DNA of 64,000 nt from Chloracidobacterium sp. (lineage in GTDB: Bacteria > Acidobacteriota > Blastocatellia > Pyrinomonadales > Pyrinomonadaceae). Positions 19,378 to 28,712 of the stretch are shown here, piece after piece. The notes under the pieces were generated by a model. The model worked only from the letters and a program-made list of their open reading frames with translations. It did not search any database and was not told the DNA's origin. Each line of letters begins with the position of its first letter. The stretch's first letter is position 1. The DNA is taken from NCBI GenBank assembly GCA_016712045.1, contig JADJRV010000020.1, forward strand, positions 12,463-76,462, written 5' to 3'. Position numbers and translations under genes: made by a program.

Positions 19378-20831
19378 TTACGAAACGCCCTTTTCCGACG
19401 TGATCTGCTTTATCCGATGCTTATCAACCTTTTCGACCTTGAAAACATGGCCATTGAACGGCACGGTTTGCCCTTCTTCGAGGATCTGCCCTGCCTCTGC
19501 CATCAAAAAGCCGGCGATCGTCGTATAACCTTCTGAAATAGGCAGCGTCATTTCAAGACGGCGGTTTAGGTCGCGCACCGCGAGCCCGCCATCGAGCAGG
19601 TAGCTGCCGTCGGGCTGTTTGCCGATCTGTTCATCAACCTCAATGTCATGTTCGTCAGAGATGTCGCCGACGATCTCTTCGAGTAGATCTTCGAGCGTGA
19701 TGATGCCCTCGATGCCGCCGTGCTCGTCGACGACAAAGCCAAAATTCGTTTCTGCATCTGCCTGAGCACGTCCTCGAGGTCTGGCCGTATCAACGACATA
19801 ATTGGGCTTATGGATGACATCGACGATCTTAAAGCTTTTTTGCTTTTTTGTGTACGCAACCAGATCTTTGGTATGAACAAACCCCGCGATATCATCGAGC
19901 GAACCGCGATACACCGGCAAACGCGAATAACCATGCTTCTGAAACGCCTCGACGATCTCGTCAAAACTACAGCTTTCCGGCACAGCGACGATCTCTGTTC
20001 GCGGTATCATCGCTTCTTTTACAGTCGTTTCCGAAAATTCAAACACCCGGTTGATCAGGCGTTGTTCTTCTTCGTTTAAATGGCCGCTTTCCTGTGACAG
20101 CTTAATTAGCCCCCGGATCTCATCTTCGCTATAGCTCGAACCATGCTCACCGGATGCATGCAACCCAAAAAGCCGAACCGTTCGGTTTCCCGTCCAATCA
20201 AGCATTCGGATCGGATAGCTGAAAACCTTATAAAACAACCGTAGCGGCGCCGCAACTAGAAAGGAAACGCGTTCTGACAATTCGAGTGCGGCGGTTTTTG
20301 GCGCCAATTCGCCAAAGACGATATGCAAAAAGGTGATAAGTGAAAAAGCTATCGCAAATGAGATCGTGTGTAGGATCGGCCCCGACGATAAAAATGCTAC
20401 ACCCGTCACGTCTCCCAAATACGAGAGCCACGGCTCTATCAAGGCGGCAACAACAGGTTCACCGACCCAACCAAGCCCAAGCGATGACAACGTGATCCCA
20501 AGTTGGGTCGCCGAGATATAGCCGCTGAGATTGTTGAGCATCAGCAGCAACCGTTTTGCTGCCGCGTCGCCCTCGGCCGCGAGCGCCTCGATACGCGACT
20601 TGCGCACTGCAACAAGGGCAAATTCGCTTGCGACAAAAAACCATTGGCGAGCACAAGAAAAAAAACCAATAAAATTTTGGCAAGCGTAAACAGTAGAGTT
20701 GGCACTTCGGGTGCGGTCTCGATATCGGCGGCAAAAGTAGAAGCAAACTGGCAGGATCGTCCATTACGGATTCGAAAAATTGGGCTATCGGGCAATTTAT
20801 GATGGCCCTCGATCGATCTCCTTAAAAGCAT
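19378..20831 (-). CDS. CNNM/CorC-type transporter-associated protein: DUF21, CBS pair, CorC domain (frameshifted)
   Basis: Four-helix DUF21 membrane domain (KILLVFFLVLANGFF, then after a shift near 20642 SEFALVAVRKSRIEAL, LGITLSSLGLGWVGEP, HIVFGELAPKTAAL), followed by SEDEIRGLI, the first CBS motif MIPRTEIVAVPES and a second CBS unit. VVDEHGGIEGIITLEDLLEEIVGDI closes the pair and a CorC_HlyC domain ends at 19378. Members are implicated in magnesium or cobalt efflux. A pair of compensating indels scrambles about 13 residues near 19745-19790: the other frame reads LEDVLRQMQKR as expected. The start is uncertain; ATG at 20831 or 20764 are options. Confidence 0.88.
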
Positions 20832-20904
20832 TTTTGCCCCGAACTGAGGCGGGCGAATGTTGAAAATTATAGCATATAACCATTTGATGGAAACGCGTGT
20901 CAAA

Positions 20905-21484
20905 TCAACTGATCCGAAGGGCGTCCAGCATTTCTTCTATCAGCATCCGGCAAGAGCCGCAACCGCCCCCTGCATTGCATATCGCGGCCACCTCATCCGT
21001 AGTTTTCAACGACCTTTCGCTGATATGCGCGGCGATCGTTTCTTCTAAAACCCCAAAACAAGTGCAAACGAGAGCCTTTTCTCCCGCAAATTCCTCTATC
21101 TGTGTCGCGCGAAGATCCGCAAATGTCGCACGCAATGCCTCGATACAAACATCCGCGCATTGTCGGCGTTCGGTTGGAAAAGGTTCGAGTGCGTTCTCTA
21201 CCACACCAAACACCTCGTCGTGATCAAGGCTGTGGAGATCGCTCAGCCGAGTGCCCGTTATTGTTCCCGCCAAAACGTCTGCGGCGGCGATCATATAGCC
21301 GCAGCCATTACTGTTAAAGGCTGCCCTCGATCGTTTTGCCGTCCTCGCCCAACTTTACCGAAAATCCAACCGAACATCCGCACATAAAACTCGCCGACCG
21401 TCCGCACGCACTGGCGATTTCGATCGCTCCGGCATTTTGCGGCTGATTCAGCCTTTCTTGGATCGCTGCGGGATAAAATGACAT
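20905..21484 (-). CDS. NifU-like Fe-S scaffold: IscU domain plus BFD-type [2Fe-2S] domain (one frameshift)
   Basis: ATG 21482-21484 gives MSFYPAAIQERLNQPQNAGAI, then GRSASFMCGCSVGFSVKL with the first scaffold cysteines. A shift near 21315 leads to NGCGYMIAAADVLAGTITG (second Cys) and RRQCADVCIEALRA (third Cys). The C-terminal 60 residues read ALVCTCFGVLEETI and NAGGGCGSCRMLIEE, the CxC...CxxC ligands of a BFD-like [2Fe-2S] domain. NifU of nitrogen fixers has the same first two domains plus a C-terminal Nfu domain, which is missing here. About 193 residues. Probably assembles Fe-S clusters; no other isc/suf gene is adjacent. Confidence 0.85.
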
Positions 21485-21485
21485 T

Positions 21486-21641
21486 AAGGTAAAAGTAAAA
21501 AGTAAAAGGGTAAAAGTAAAGGCCGAGGACGTCGAGGCAAAAGTAAAAAGGTAAACGGTAAAACAGATCTCGATAGAAGTTGTGTAAAATAGGATTGTGA
21601 AACTGTTTTATTTTTGCCTTTTTACTTTTACCTTTTTGCTT
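21486..21641. repeat. GTAAAAA-type heptanucleotide repeats in inverted arrangement
   Basis: Left arm: AAGGTAA, AAGTAAA, AAGTAAA, AGGGTAA, AAGTAAA (21486-21520), with a further copy at about 21538-21562. Right arm, opposite sense: CTTTTTA, CTTTTAC, CTTTTTG (21618-21638). The arms can pair to form a long stem. The right arm lies inside the start of the next gene and encodes its hydrophobic signal peptide. Confidence 0.75.
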
Positions 21642-22167
21642 ACCAGCGGCTGCCGTCCGGCGGCTGCCCCGGTAACGGTTTCAAACAGGCCCGTCTCGAT
21701 CAACGACCGTCCGACGACAAACGTCCCGATGCCGCCGTCAAAGCCGATGTGAGATGAGCTGGACTACGGCAGACGATAAAGTGCAGAAACTAGGTGATCT
21801 CAAAGGCAAGGCGGTTATCCTTGATTTTTGGGCGACGTACTGCCCCCCATGTATCGTAGAGATCCCGCACCTCAATTCGCTGCTCGCAAAACACGGAGCT
21901 GAAAATTTGGTGATCGTCGGCCTAAACGTCGGCGGTGCTGAAGACCTGCCGAAGATACCGGCCTTTGCCGCAAAAACCAAGCTCGATTACCCCATTGCAT
22001 TTCCCGAAAATGAACTGAGCCGTTTTATATTTTCCGACCGCGATGACATACCGCAAACGCTGATAATTGGCCGCAACGGCAAGATAATAAAGAAGATCAT
22101 CGGATTTAACGATGCAATACGGGTCGAGCTGGACGCCGCAGTCGAAGAGGCATTAAAAGCGAACTAA
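21597..22167 (+). CDS. TlpA/ResA-like exported thioredoxin (one frameshift)
   Basis: GTG 21597 starts a hydrophobic leader KLFYFCLFTFTFLLTSGC with a possible lipidation Cys. After a shift near 21745 the domain reads KVQKLGDLKGKAVILDFWATYCPPC, with the redox CxxC as CPPC followed by IVEIPHLN. Later come VIVGLNVGG and DIPQTLIIGRNGKII (cis-Pro region and final strand). About 190 residues. It would reduce disulfides outside the cytoplasm, for example in cytochrome c maturation, which fits a genome with many c-type cytochromes. The leader is encoded by repeat sequence, see findings. 11 bp upstream of the GH15 gene. Confidence 0.85.
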
Positions 22168-22178
22168 GCCGCTATTGT

Positions 22179-24124
22179 ATGAGAGACATACCTGTCGGCA
22201 ACGGCAACTTGCTTGTAAATTTTGACGATAAATATCAGATCCGCGACATCTATTTTCCGCACGTCGGCCAGGAAAACCATACCGAAGGGTTCCCGTTTCG
22301 TTTTGGCGTTTGGATAGATGGAGTATTTTCGTGGATCTTCGAAGATGAGTGGGAACGCGATCTGCATTATCTGCCCGGTACACTCGTAACAAACGTCACA
22401 TTAACCAGCGAAAAACTAGCTATTAAGATCGTATGCAGCGACACCGTTGCGGGCCGCGAGAACATCTATCTCCGCCGGATAAACGTGCGCGACCTGAGCG
22501 GCAAATCGCGTGAAGTGCGTATCTTTTTACACCAAGACTTTCGAATCTATGAAAACAAGGTTGGCGACACCGCATTTTTCGACCCTGATAACGGAGCGAT
22601 AATTCACTACAAAAAGCACCGTTACTTTCTTATCAATACCCAGCCCGCGTTCGATTCGTTTGCCACCGGGCGAAAGGCATTTCGCAATAACGAGGGCACA
22701 TGGCGTGACGCCGAGGACGGCGAACTGGCGAACGGGCCGATAACTGAGGGCTCGGTCGATTCGACGATCGGTGTTTATTTCAAACTCGATGCCAACGCTT
22801 CGCACGAATCCTACTATTGGATAGCCGCCGGAGCATCGCACGCCGAGGTTGACAAGCTAAACAGTCACGCACTTGAACGCGGGCCGGAAAAGTATTTTGG
22901 CGAAACCGAGCGGTACTGGCGAGAGTGGGTTAACAAAAATGATACTGATTTCGGCGATCTGCCTGACGACCTTATCCGGTTCTATAAACGCAGCCTATTG
23001 ATGATCCGAACGCAGATCGATCACGGCGGTGCGATCATTGCCGCAAATGATTCTGACGTGTCGGAGCGAGCTACCGACAATTATAGCTACTCATGGATGC
23101 GTGATGGATCGTTTGTAGCAAATGCTCTCGACTGTGCCGGTTATCCTGAGATCAGCCGCAAATATTTCGACTTTTTGCGAGCGGTGCATGCACCCAAACG
23201 GTTACTTTTTCCAAAAATACAATCCGGACGGTACGCTCGGGTCGAGTTGGCACCCTCGTTGGGATAATTACCGTAAGGTGCCTATGGTGCCGATACAAGA
23301 GGACGAAACGGCACTCGTTTTGTGGGCATTATGGCGTCATTTTGAAAAAGGTCGAGATGTTGAATTCGTCAGGAAATTGTACGGATCAATGATCGTACCA
23401 TGTGCCAATTTTCTCGAGCAGTTTCGAGATGCAGAGACTAAACTCCCGAAACCGAGCTGGAATCTGTGGGAAGATCGGCTCGGCGTTCATACTTTTACAT
23501 GTGCGACGGTCGTCGCCGGACTGCGGGCGGCGGCGAACTTTGCTGGTCTTTTTAACGACGCTTACGAAGCTGCGAAATATTCCAAAGCCGCTGACGAGAT
23601 CGTCGAAGCGATGAGAACGCATCTCTACAGCGCTGAGCATGGACGGTTTTTGCGTTCGCTCCAGACAAATGGCGGTGATTCCCTGACGCCGGACGCGACG
23701 GTCGATGCATCGCTGTTCGCCGTGTTTTATTTTGATTGCTTTGCGTCGGACGACCCCATGGTCACCGGCACGATGCAGGCGATCAACGATAATTTGCTCG
23801 TCACGACAGAATTTGGCGGCGTAGCACGGTTTGAGAACGACGGATATATGCGGGTCTCGGAAGACGTCACCGGCAATCCGTGGTTTATCTGCACACTTTG
23901 GCTTGGCCGAATACTATATCGCCATCGCCAAAACCACTGACGATCTTAAACCTGCCCTCGACATACTTGAATGGACAGCAAAACGTGCTTTGCCATCGGG
24001 CGTGCTGGCGGAGCAGATCGATCCTCTGACCGGCGAACCTGTTTCAGTCTCGCCGTTGACATGGTCGCACTCGACATTTGTCGCCACTGTTAACAGTTAC
24101 TTAACGAAATTGAAAGGGCTTTGA
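22179..24124 (+). CDS. Glycoside hydrolase family 15 (glucoamylase-type) (two frameshifts)
   Basis: N-terminal beta-sandwich (GNGNLLVNFDDKYQIRDIYFP, then GREN-IYLRRINV) is followed by the (alpha/alpha)6 barrel: SYSWMRDGSFVANALDCAGY, and after a shift near 23195 DETALVLWALWRHF. SWNLWEDRLGVHTFTCA carries the family Trp-Glu-x-Arg with the presumed general acid. VTGNPWFICTLWL is followed by a shift near 23905, and SPLTWSHSTFVATVNSYL completes the barrel. About 650 residues. Substrates in the family are alpha-glucans or trehalose. No signal peptide is seen, so a cytoplasmic role in glycogen or trehalose use is inferred. Confidence 0.9.
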
Positions 24125-24128
24125 AATT

Positions 24129-24275
24129 TTACGCAAAGTCGTAAAGCAAGAATTTCAACCACAGATAAACACAGATTCACACAGATGTCGTTTTAGAAAT
24201 ATTTCTTTTCCTATCGGTGTTTATCTGTGTATATCTGTGGCTAATTTCCTTTCCTTTTCACGACTTTGCGTTAGA
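24129..24275. repeat. Intergenic inverted repeat of CGCAAAG and CACAGAT units
   Basis: CACAGATAAA, CACAGATTCA, CACAGATGTC (24160 onward, period 10) faces GTGTTTATCT, GTGTATATCT, GTGG (24217-24240) and can form a long stem. An outer pair TACGCAAAGTCGTAAAG (24130-24146) and CACGACTTTGCG (24259-24270) extends it. The element fills the whole GH15-pyk spacer. Confidence 0.8.
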
Positions 24276-24285
24276 ATCTTAATTT

Positions 24286-25734
24286 ATGCGAAAAGCAAAG
24301 ATCCTTGCCACACTCGGCCCCGCGTCAAACACCAGATCGGTCATTGACGAAATGCTGGCCGCCGGCCTCAATGCGGTGCGCATCAACATGTCGCACGGCA
24401 CTCAGGAAGAGCATACTGCGAGCATCAAGATCGCCCGCGAGGCTGCTGCTGCTTTAGACCGCCCGATCTCAATACTCGTCGATTTGTCGGGCCCAAAGAT
24501 CCGTACGCGTGGGTTAAAGGACGGAATTCCGGTTGTTTTGAAAGCCGGGCAGCAGTTCGTAATGACGAACCGCGAGGTTGTTGGTGACGATAAAGAAGTG
24601 TCGACCAACTATGCCGACCTGCCATCCGTGGTCTCGGCCGGAGCAAGGATATTAGTTGACGACGGTGCTATCGAGCTGGTCGTCGAGACCGAGACCCCGA
24701 CGGACATTATTTGCCGCGTCGTCATCGGCGGCATACTTGGGGAACGCAAGGGTATCAATCTGCCCAACACCTCGCTCCCGATACCGTCGCTAACCGAAAA
24801 AGACCACGCCGACCTCATCTGGGCGATGGAGCAGAATGTCGATTATATTGCTTTATCATTTGTCAGAACCGCCGCCGATTGCAAAGAGGTCAAGGACCTC
24901 ATCAAAAAACTCAACAAACGAAAGCTCGGCCGTGCCTTGCTGGTCGCCAAGATCGAAAAAGCCGAGGCGATCGAAAATCTGATCGATATCCTCGCCGAGA
25001 CAGACGGCGTCATGGTAGCTCGAGGCGACCTAGGCGTCGAAACGAGCGTCGAGCTTGTGCCTGTCTATCAAAAACGGATCATCGAGCTGGCGGTTGCTAA
25101 GGATAGATTTGTCATCACAGCGACGCAGATGCTGCAATCGATGATCGTAAATCCATTCCCGACCCGTGCCGAGGCTTCGGACGTGGCGAATGCCGTATGG
25201 GACGGCACGGACGCGGTGATGCTATCCGCAGAGACCGCGAGCGGTAAATACCCCGTTGAGGCTATTAAGACGATGGGACGAATTATCGACTCGGCTGAGA
25301 CGATCAAAGCGGACCAGTTAAAAAAACCGGCCAAATTTTCACAGCCGCCTTCGCGGCGAACGAGCCAGGCACTATGTATAGCCGCCGCTTACGCGGCAAA
25401 AGAAATGCAGACGGAAAAGGTCGCCGTTTTTACCGAGTCAGGCCTGATGGCAAGACGTCTGTCTACTGTGCGTTCGGGCTTGCAGACTTTTGCACTCACG
25501 ACTTCGTTTGATGCTTATAATCAGCTTGCTTTGATCTGGGGAGTTCACCCGTTTGTCCACGACCCGCGTAATTCGACACGCGAAATGTTAAAGATCGGCG
25601 AGAAAACGCTGATAGACGCGGGGTCTGTCATTGCCGGAGAAACATTGATAATGATGGCGGGACGCCTGTCGGGATTGGGATTGTCGAGCTCGGTAATTGT
25701 CTGGTCGATCGGAGAGAAAGTGCCTCGACGCTAA
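24286..25734 (+). CDS. pyk: Pyruvate kinase
   Basis: Final ATP-yielding step of glycolysis. Intact 482 residues. KILATLGPASN at the start, RINMSHGTQEEH, LVDLSGPKIRTR, NLPNTSLPIPSLTEKD, ALSFVRTAADC, AKIEKAEAIENL with the catalytic Lys, GVMVARGDLGVE, ATQMLQSMI, EASDVANAVWDGTDAVMLSAETASGKYP and a C-terminal allosteric domain ending in SSSVIVWSIGEKVP. The first gene after the error-rich stretch that has no frameshift. Stop overlaps the convergent VIT-like gene by four bases. Confidence 0.97.
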   Translation: MRKAKILATLGPASNTRSVIDEMLAAGLNAVRINMSHGTQEEHTASIKIAREAAAALDRPISILVDLSGPKIRTRGLKDGIPVVLKAGQQFVMTNREVVGDDKEVSTNYADLPSVVSAGARILVDDGAIELVVETETPTDIICRVVIGGILGERKGINLPNTSLPIPSLTEKDHADLIWAMEQNVDYIALSFVRTAADCKEVKDLIKKLNKRKLGRALLVAKIEKAEAIENLIDILAETDGVMVARGDLGVETSVELVPVYQKRIIELAVAKDRFVITATQMLQSMIVNPFPTRAEASDVANAVWDGTDAVMLSAETASGKYPVEAIKTMGRIIDSAETIKADQLKKPAKFSQPPSRRTSQALCIAAAYAAKEMQTEKVAVFTESGLMARRLSTVRSGLQTFALTTSFDAYNQLALIWGVHPFVHDPRNSTREMLKIGEKTLIDAGSVIAGETLIMMAGRLSGLGLSSSVIVWSIGEKVPRR

Positions 25735-26420
25735 ACGACGGTTCCAAATAGTTTGCCAACGAGTGCGGTAGCTCCCATCGCCATCGCTCCCCAAAACAGG
25801 ACACGAAGCGAACCAGTGAGAATGCTTGCCCCACCGGCACGAGCCGCAACACCGCCTAATAAAGCGAGAAAAATTAAAGAACTAATGGCAACAACCGGTA
25901 TCATCATCGATCCGGCCAACAGAGCAGTCACCAGCAGCGGCAGCGATGCACCGACCGCAAAACTAACTGCGGAAAAGACCGCCGCCTGGACGGGACGGGC
26001 ACTCATAACTGATGAAATGCCTAGCTCATCGCGGGCATGAGAACCAAGAGCATCATGAGCAGTGAGTTGCTTCGCAACCTCGCTAGCGAGGTCCTCATCC
26101 AGCCCGCGATCTACGTAGATACCTCTTAATTCCTCAAGCTCATGCTCAGGACTTAAGGCCAACTCTTTCCTTTCGCGTTCGAGATCCGCTTTCTCAGTAT
26201 CGGCCTGCGAGTGAACCGAAACATATTCCCCCGCCGCCATCGACATTGCTCCAGCCACCAGGCCGGCGACGCCCGCGACGAGTATCTCACTATGTTCAGC
26301 CTTTGCCGCGGCAACACCAATTATGAGGCTCGCCGTCGAAACAATTCCGTCATTTGCTCCGAGAACGGCAGCTCTAAGCCAGCCGACCCGATCTGTCCGA
26401 TGATGTTCCCGATGGCTCAT
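25731..26420 (-). CDS. VIT1/CCC1-family iron/manganese transporter
   Basis: 229 residues. N-terminal WLRAAVLGANDGIVSTASLIIGV and GLVAGAMSMAAGEYVSVHSQADTEKADLERE are the family signature, including the Met-rich and acidic membrane-border helix that binds metal. Three more membrane helices follow in the C-terminal half (AVFSAVSFAVGASLPLL, VVAISSLIFLALLGG). Members export or store Fe2+/Mn2+. The start overlaps the stop of the SnoaL-like gene by four bases (ATGA), so the two are translationally coupled. Confidence 0.9.
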   Translation of the reverse strand: MSHREHHRTDRVGWLRAAVLGANDGIVSTASLIIGVAAAKAEHSEILVAGVAGLVAGAMSMAAGEYVSVHSQADTEKADLERERKELALSPEHELEELRGIYVDRGLDEDLASEVAKQLTAHDALGSHARDELGISSVMSARPVQAAVFSAVSFAVGASLPLLVTALLAGSMMIPVVAISSLIFLALLGGVAARAGGASILTGSLRVLFWGAMAMGATALVGKLFGTVV

Positions 26421-26809
26421 ATTTTTTGTGTCATTTCCGCCATTTTTTGACGGATCGTGTCGATGGCTCTGAGCGGCCGGATCATAACCTTAAATTCGAT
26501 TATTTTTCCGTCGGCGTTCCATTTGATCAGGTCAACGCCGTTTATCATGATACCGTCGATCTCCGAAACAAATTCGAGAACTGCATCCTCCGGCCCGACC
26601 ACTTCGCGGACATAGCGGAACGTGCCGTTTAGCAAAAGCCCCGCAGCCGCCGACAGATACATTATGGTCAGAGCCTTTCCGACTTGTGGTGTGTGGATAA
26701 CGGGCGAGTGGAAAATGACATCGTCGGCGAGAATGTTGGACAAACCGGACATGTCACGCTGTTCGACGATCTGGTGCCAAGCCGTAATTGGGTTATTCGA
26801 AGTATCCAT
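26417..26809 (-). CDS. SnoaL-like (NTF2 fold) protein
   Basis: 130 residues. ITAWHQIVEQRDMSGLSNILADDVIFHSPV is the cone-like N-terminal helix and first strand of the NTF2-like fold, and EFVSEIDGIMINGVDLIKWNADGKIIEFKVMIRP forms the curved sheet with the typical D-G-K-I turn. Ligand or enzymatic role unknown. Lies between the radical SAM gene (one-base overlap, TAATG-type) and the VIT-like gene (four-base overlap), so the three form one operon. Confidence 0.85.
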   Translation of the reverse strand: MDTSNNPITAWHQIVEQRDMSGLSNILADDVIFHSPVIHTPQVGKALTIMYLSAAAGLLLNGTFRYVREVVGPEDAVLEFVSEIDGIMINGVDLIKWNADGKIIEFKVMIRPLRAIDTIRQKMAEMTQKI

Positions 26810-27831
26810 TATTCCGAACTCAACACTTGCGCAACGGTCTCTTTTTTCAGTCCGCCGTTTTTCTTGATGTATTCGGCAGGCGATATCTGAGGATCACGCC
26901 ATGCGTCGAGGAGAGCAGTTTGGTGGACGCACTGAATGGTGCAGGTCGGAGCACACCATTTTTCGGTGTGATACTCACGATCGAGGTCGCTATGCGTGTA
27001 TTCGAGCAGAGGGATGCCCGGCGTGCCGCGTTGTTGCGAACACCAACTAACAATACCGCCTTCGTCAATGTACAAATACCGTGAACCGGCACGGCATTTC
27101 CATACGTGTTCTTTGCCCTCGACCAGATCGTCCTGAAACCAATTCCAGCGGGCATAGCTGCGGGCACCTTTGCTCTTGATCTCTTTGTACACCTCTTGCT
27201 CACGCTCGGTCAGGCCTTTGTTGAGGCCGTCGCCGTCGTGGATAACACCAACGGTCGAAGAGAAGCCAAGCTCGATCGCACGATTAGCGATGACCAAGGC
27301 CTCATCGGGATTGGCGACACCGCCACCGACGACAGAGTTGATGTTGACCTTAAATTTAGCGTGGTCGCGAAGATTAACGAGCTTGGCATCGAGCACCTTG
27401 AGGCTCTTTTTCGATACGTCGTCAGGCGTGACGTTGTCGATCGATATTTGCAGGTAATCGAGCCCAGCTTCGTTTAGCTTAAGGACCTTTTCCGGCTGGA
27501 AATAATAGCCGTTCGAGATCAAACCCGCGATCATACCGTGATGGCGGATACGAGCGATGATCTCAAATATCTCAGGATGCATCATCGGTTCGCCGCCCGA
27601 AATGGTGACGACCGACGTGCCAAATTCGGCAAGCTTATCGATACGCTCAAGCATCACGTCGATCGGCACCGGATCGCTCGTTTTGTCGTATTCGTTGCAG
27701 TAGGTACACGCCAGATTACACCGCCGCATCGGCACGATGTGCACGAGAACCGGATGCTTGGTCGAGGCAAACGCCTTGATGGTGTGCTTAACACCGCGTG
27801 TAAATCTGCTAAAACTGCTTGCCTTTGGCAT
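26809..27831 (-). CDS. Radical SAM protein with C-terminal Cys cluster
   Basis: 340 residues. MRRCNLACTYCNEY holds the CxxxCxxC that binds the SAM-cleaving [4Fe-4S] cluster; TISGGEPMMHP is the GGE motif and LQISIDNV the later strand. The C-terminal part has CRAGSRYLYIDEGGIVSWCSQ and CAPTCTIQCVH, Cys-rich in the manner of SPASM/Twitch auxiliary-cluster domains. The substrate is unknown; peptide or sterol/hopanoid modification are both possible in this broad class. First gene of the operon with the SnoaL-like and VIT-like genes. Confidence 0.88.
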   Translation of the reverse strand: MPKASSFSRFTRGVKHTIKAFASTKHPVLVHIVPMRRCNLACTYCNEYDKTSDPVPIDVMLERIDKLAEFGTSVVTISGGEPMMHPEIFEIIARIRHHGMIAGLISNGYYFQPEKVLKLNEAGLDYLQISIDNVTPDDVSKKSLKVLDAKLVNLRDHAKFKVNINSVVGGGVANPDEALVIANRAIELGFSSTVGVIHDGDGLNKGLTEREQEVYKEIKSKGARSYARWNWFQDDLVEGKEHVWKCRAGSRYLYIDEGGIVSWCSQQRGTPGIPLLEYTHSDLDREYHTEKWCAPTCTIQCVHQTALLDAWRDPQISPAEYIKKNGGLKKETVAQVLSSE

Positions 27832-27850
27832 AAGAGAATATTATATCGTG

Positions 27851-27924
27851 TCAGAACCCCGAGCGGTAGTCGCTGATTCTTTACAACGATTTCAGAACCC
27901 GGTCGCTATCGCTTCCGGTTCTGA
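27851..27924. repeat. TCAGAACC hairpin repeat, two copies
   Basis: A 33-bp near-palindrome TCAGAACCC...GGTTCTGA at 27892-27924, with a core GGTCGCTATCGCTTCC. A degenerate second copy of the left half, TCAGAACCCCGAGCGGTAG, is at 27851-27869. It sits between the radical SAM start and the LolA-like gene terminator. Probably a dispersed intergenic repeat. Confidence 0.65.
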
Positions 27925-27926
27925 CC

Positions 27927-27957
27927 AAAAAGCCCCGGCTGGAAGATCAGCCGGGGC
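27927..27957 (-). terminator. Rho-independent terminator of the Lol-like operon
   Basis: GCCCCGGCTG (27932-27941) pairs with CAGCCGGGGC (27948-27957). On the minus strand the stem is followed by five T. It lies 24 bp beyond the stop codon at 27981. Confidence 0.85.
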
Positions 27958-27980
27958 ATTTCCAATTGATAGAGCGTAAC

Positions 27981-28667
27981 TTACGCCTTTATTTTTTTGA
28001 CTGAACTCGGATAGCTGAGAGAAAAGACCTTTGTGTCGATCTTTGTATTTTTTTCCAGCCCCGACAACAGAACGGTCGTCGTATCATTATTCTGTTCGGT
28101 AATTTTCGCCTGCAGAGGCATCCCGTTGCCATCGACCCAAAGTTCCGCAAGTTTGTAACTCGTCTGCGTCTTTGGCGTTAGCTGCAAATGCCATGTTTTT
28201 GTCCCACCCGAAATACCCTCTTCGCCAATGTAAATTACATCGTAATTGGCTTTCAGCTGATCCTTCGACATATTCATAAAAGCCAAGGCTCCGCCAACGG
28301 CGGGGGACCCCTTTGACTGCTCAACCTTTCCGTAAATGACCTGTCCTAGACGCGGACGGTACAACTCGTAACTGTCGCCGATGACAGCCATCTGTTCTTG
28401 AACAGGCTGTGTCCAATCTATCCTTACATACATCTTGCCTTTGCCGGCGATCTTTGTGATGTATTGAGTCGTGCCGACATTTGTGTCCGAGACATTAAGC
28501 TGTACATTCGTTTTGACCATCGTCACTTTTGCTTTCAACGTCTGTAGCGACTTATTATGGTCGTCCATTCGCTTTAGGATGGTGCCGAGCGGGCCTTGAG
28601 CGTTGGAGCTCGATGCGAACAGGCCAACACACATTACAAATAAACTTAAAATTAAGAATTTACGCAT
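27981..28667 (-). CDS. LolA-like outer membrane lipoprotein carrier family protein
   Basis: 228 residues with a clear signal peptide (MRKFLILSLFVMCVGLFASSSNA). The mature part reads LGTILKRMDDHNKSLQTLKAKVTM, GKGKMYVRIDWTQP, DSYELYRPRLGQVIYG and TWHLQLTPKTQTSYKLAELWVDGNGMPLQAKI, the half-barrel pattern of LolA/LolB-like periplasmic carriers. Last gene of a four-gene unit with a LolD-like ATPase and a LolB/DUF4292-like lipoprotein, which supports a role in moving lipid or lipoprotein across the periplasm. Confidence 0.82.
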   Translation of the reverse strand: MRKFLILSLFVMCVGLFASSSNAQGPLGTILKRMDDHNKSLQTLKAKVTMVKTNVQLNVSDTNVGTTQYITKIAGKGKMYVRIDWTQPVQEQMAVIGDSYELYRPRLGQVIYGKVEQSKGSPAVGGALAFMNMSKDQLKANYDVIYIGEEGISGGTKTWHLQLTPKTQTSYKLAELWVDGNGMPLQAKITEQNNDTTTVLLSGLEKNTKIDTKVFSLSYPSSVKKIKA

Positions 28668-28712
28668 AAAAACATTAACTCCAACCGGGAAAACAATAAA
28701 TTTTCTATGAAT

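Noticed and set aside
3325..21484. Calling the broken genes true pseudogenes
   Set aside because: The conserved motifs continue in neighbouring frames and the breaks hit essential genes (eno, gpmI, uvrC, Sua5), which points to sequence errors.
24425..25334. Open frames on the opposite strand and in other frames of pyk
   Set aside because: Shadow frames of a fully conserved gene with no support.
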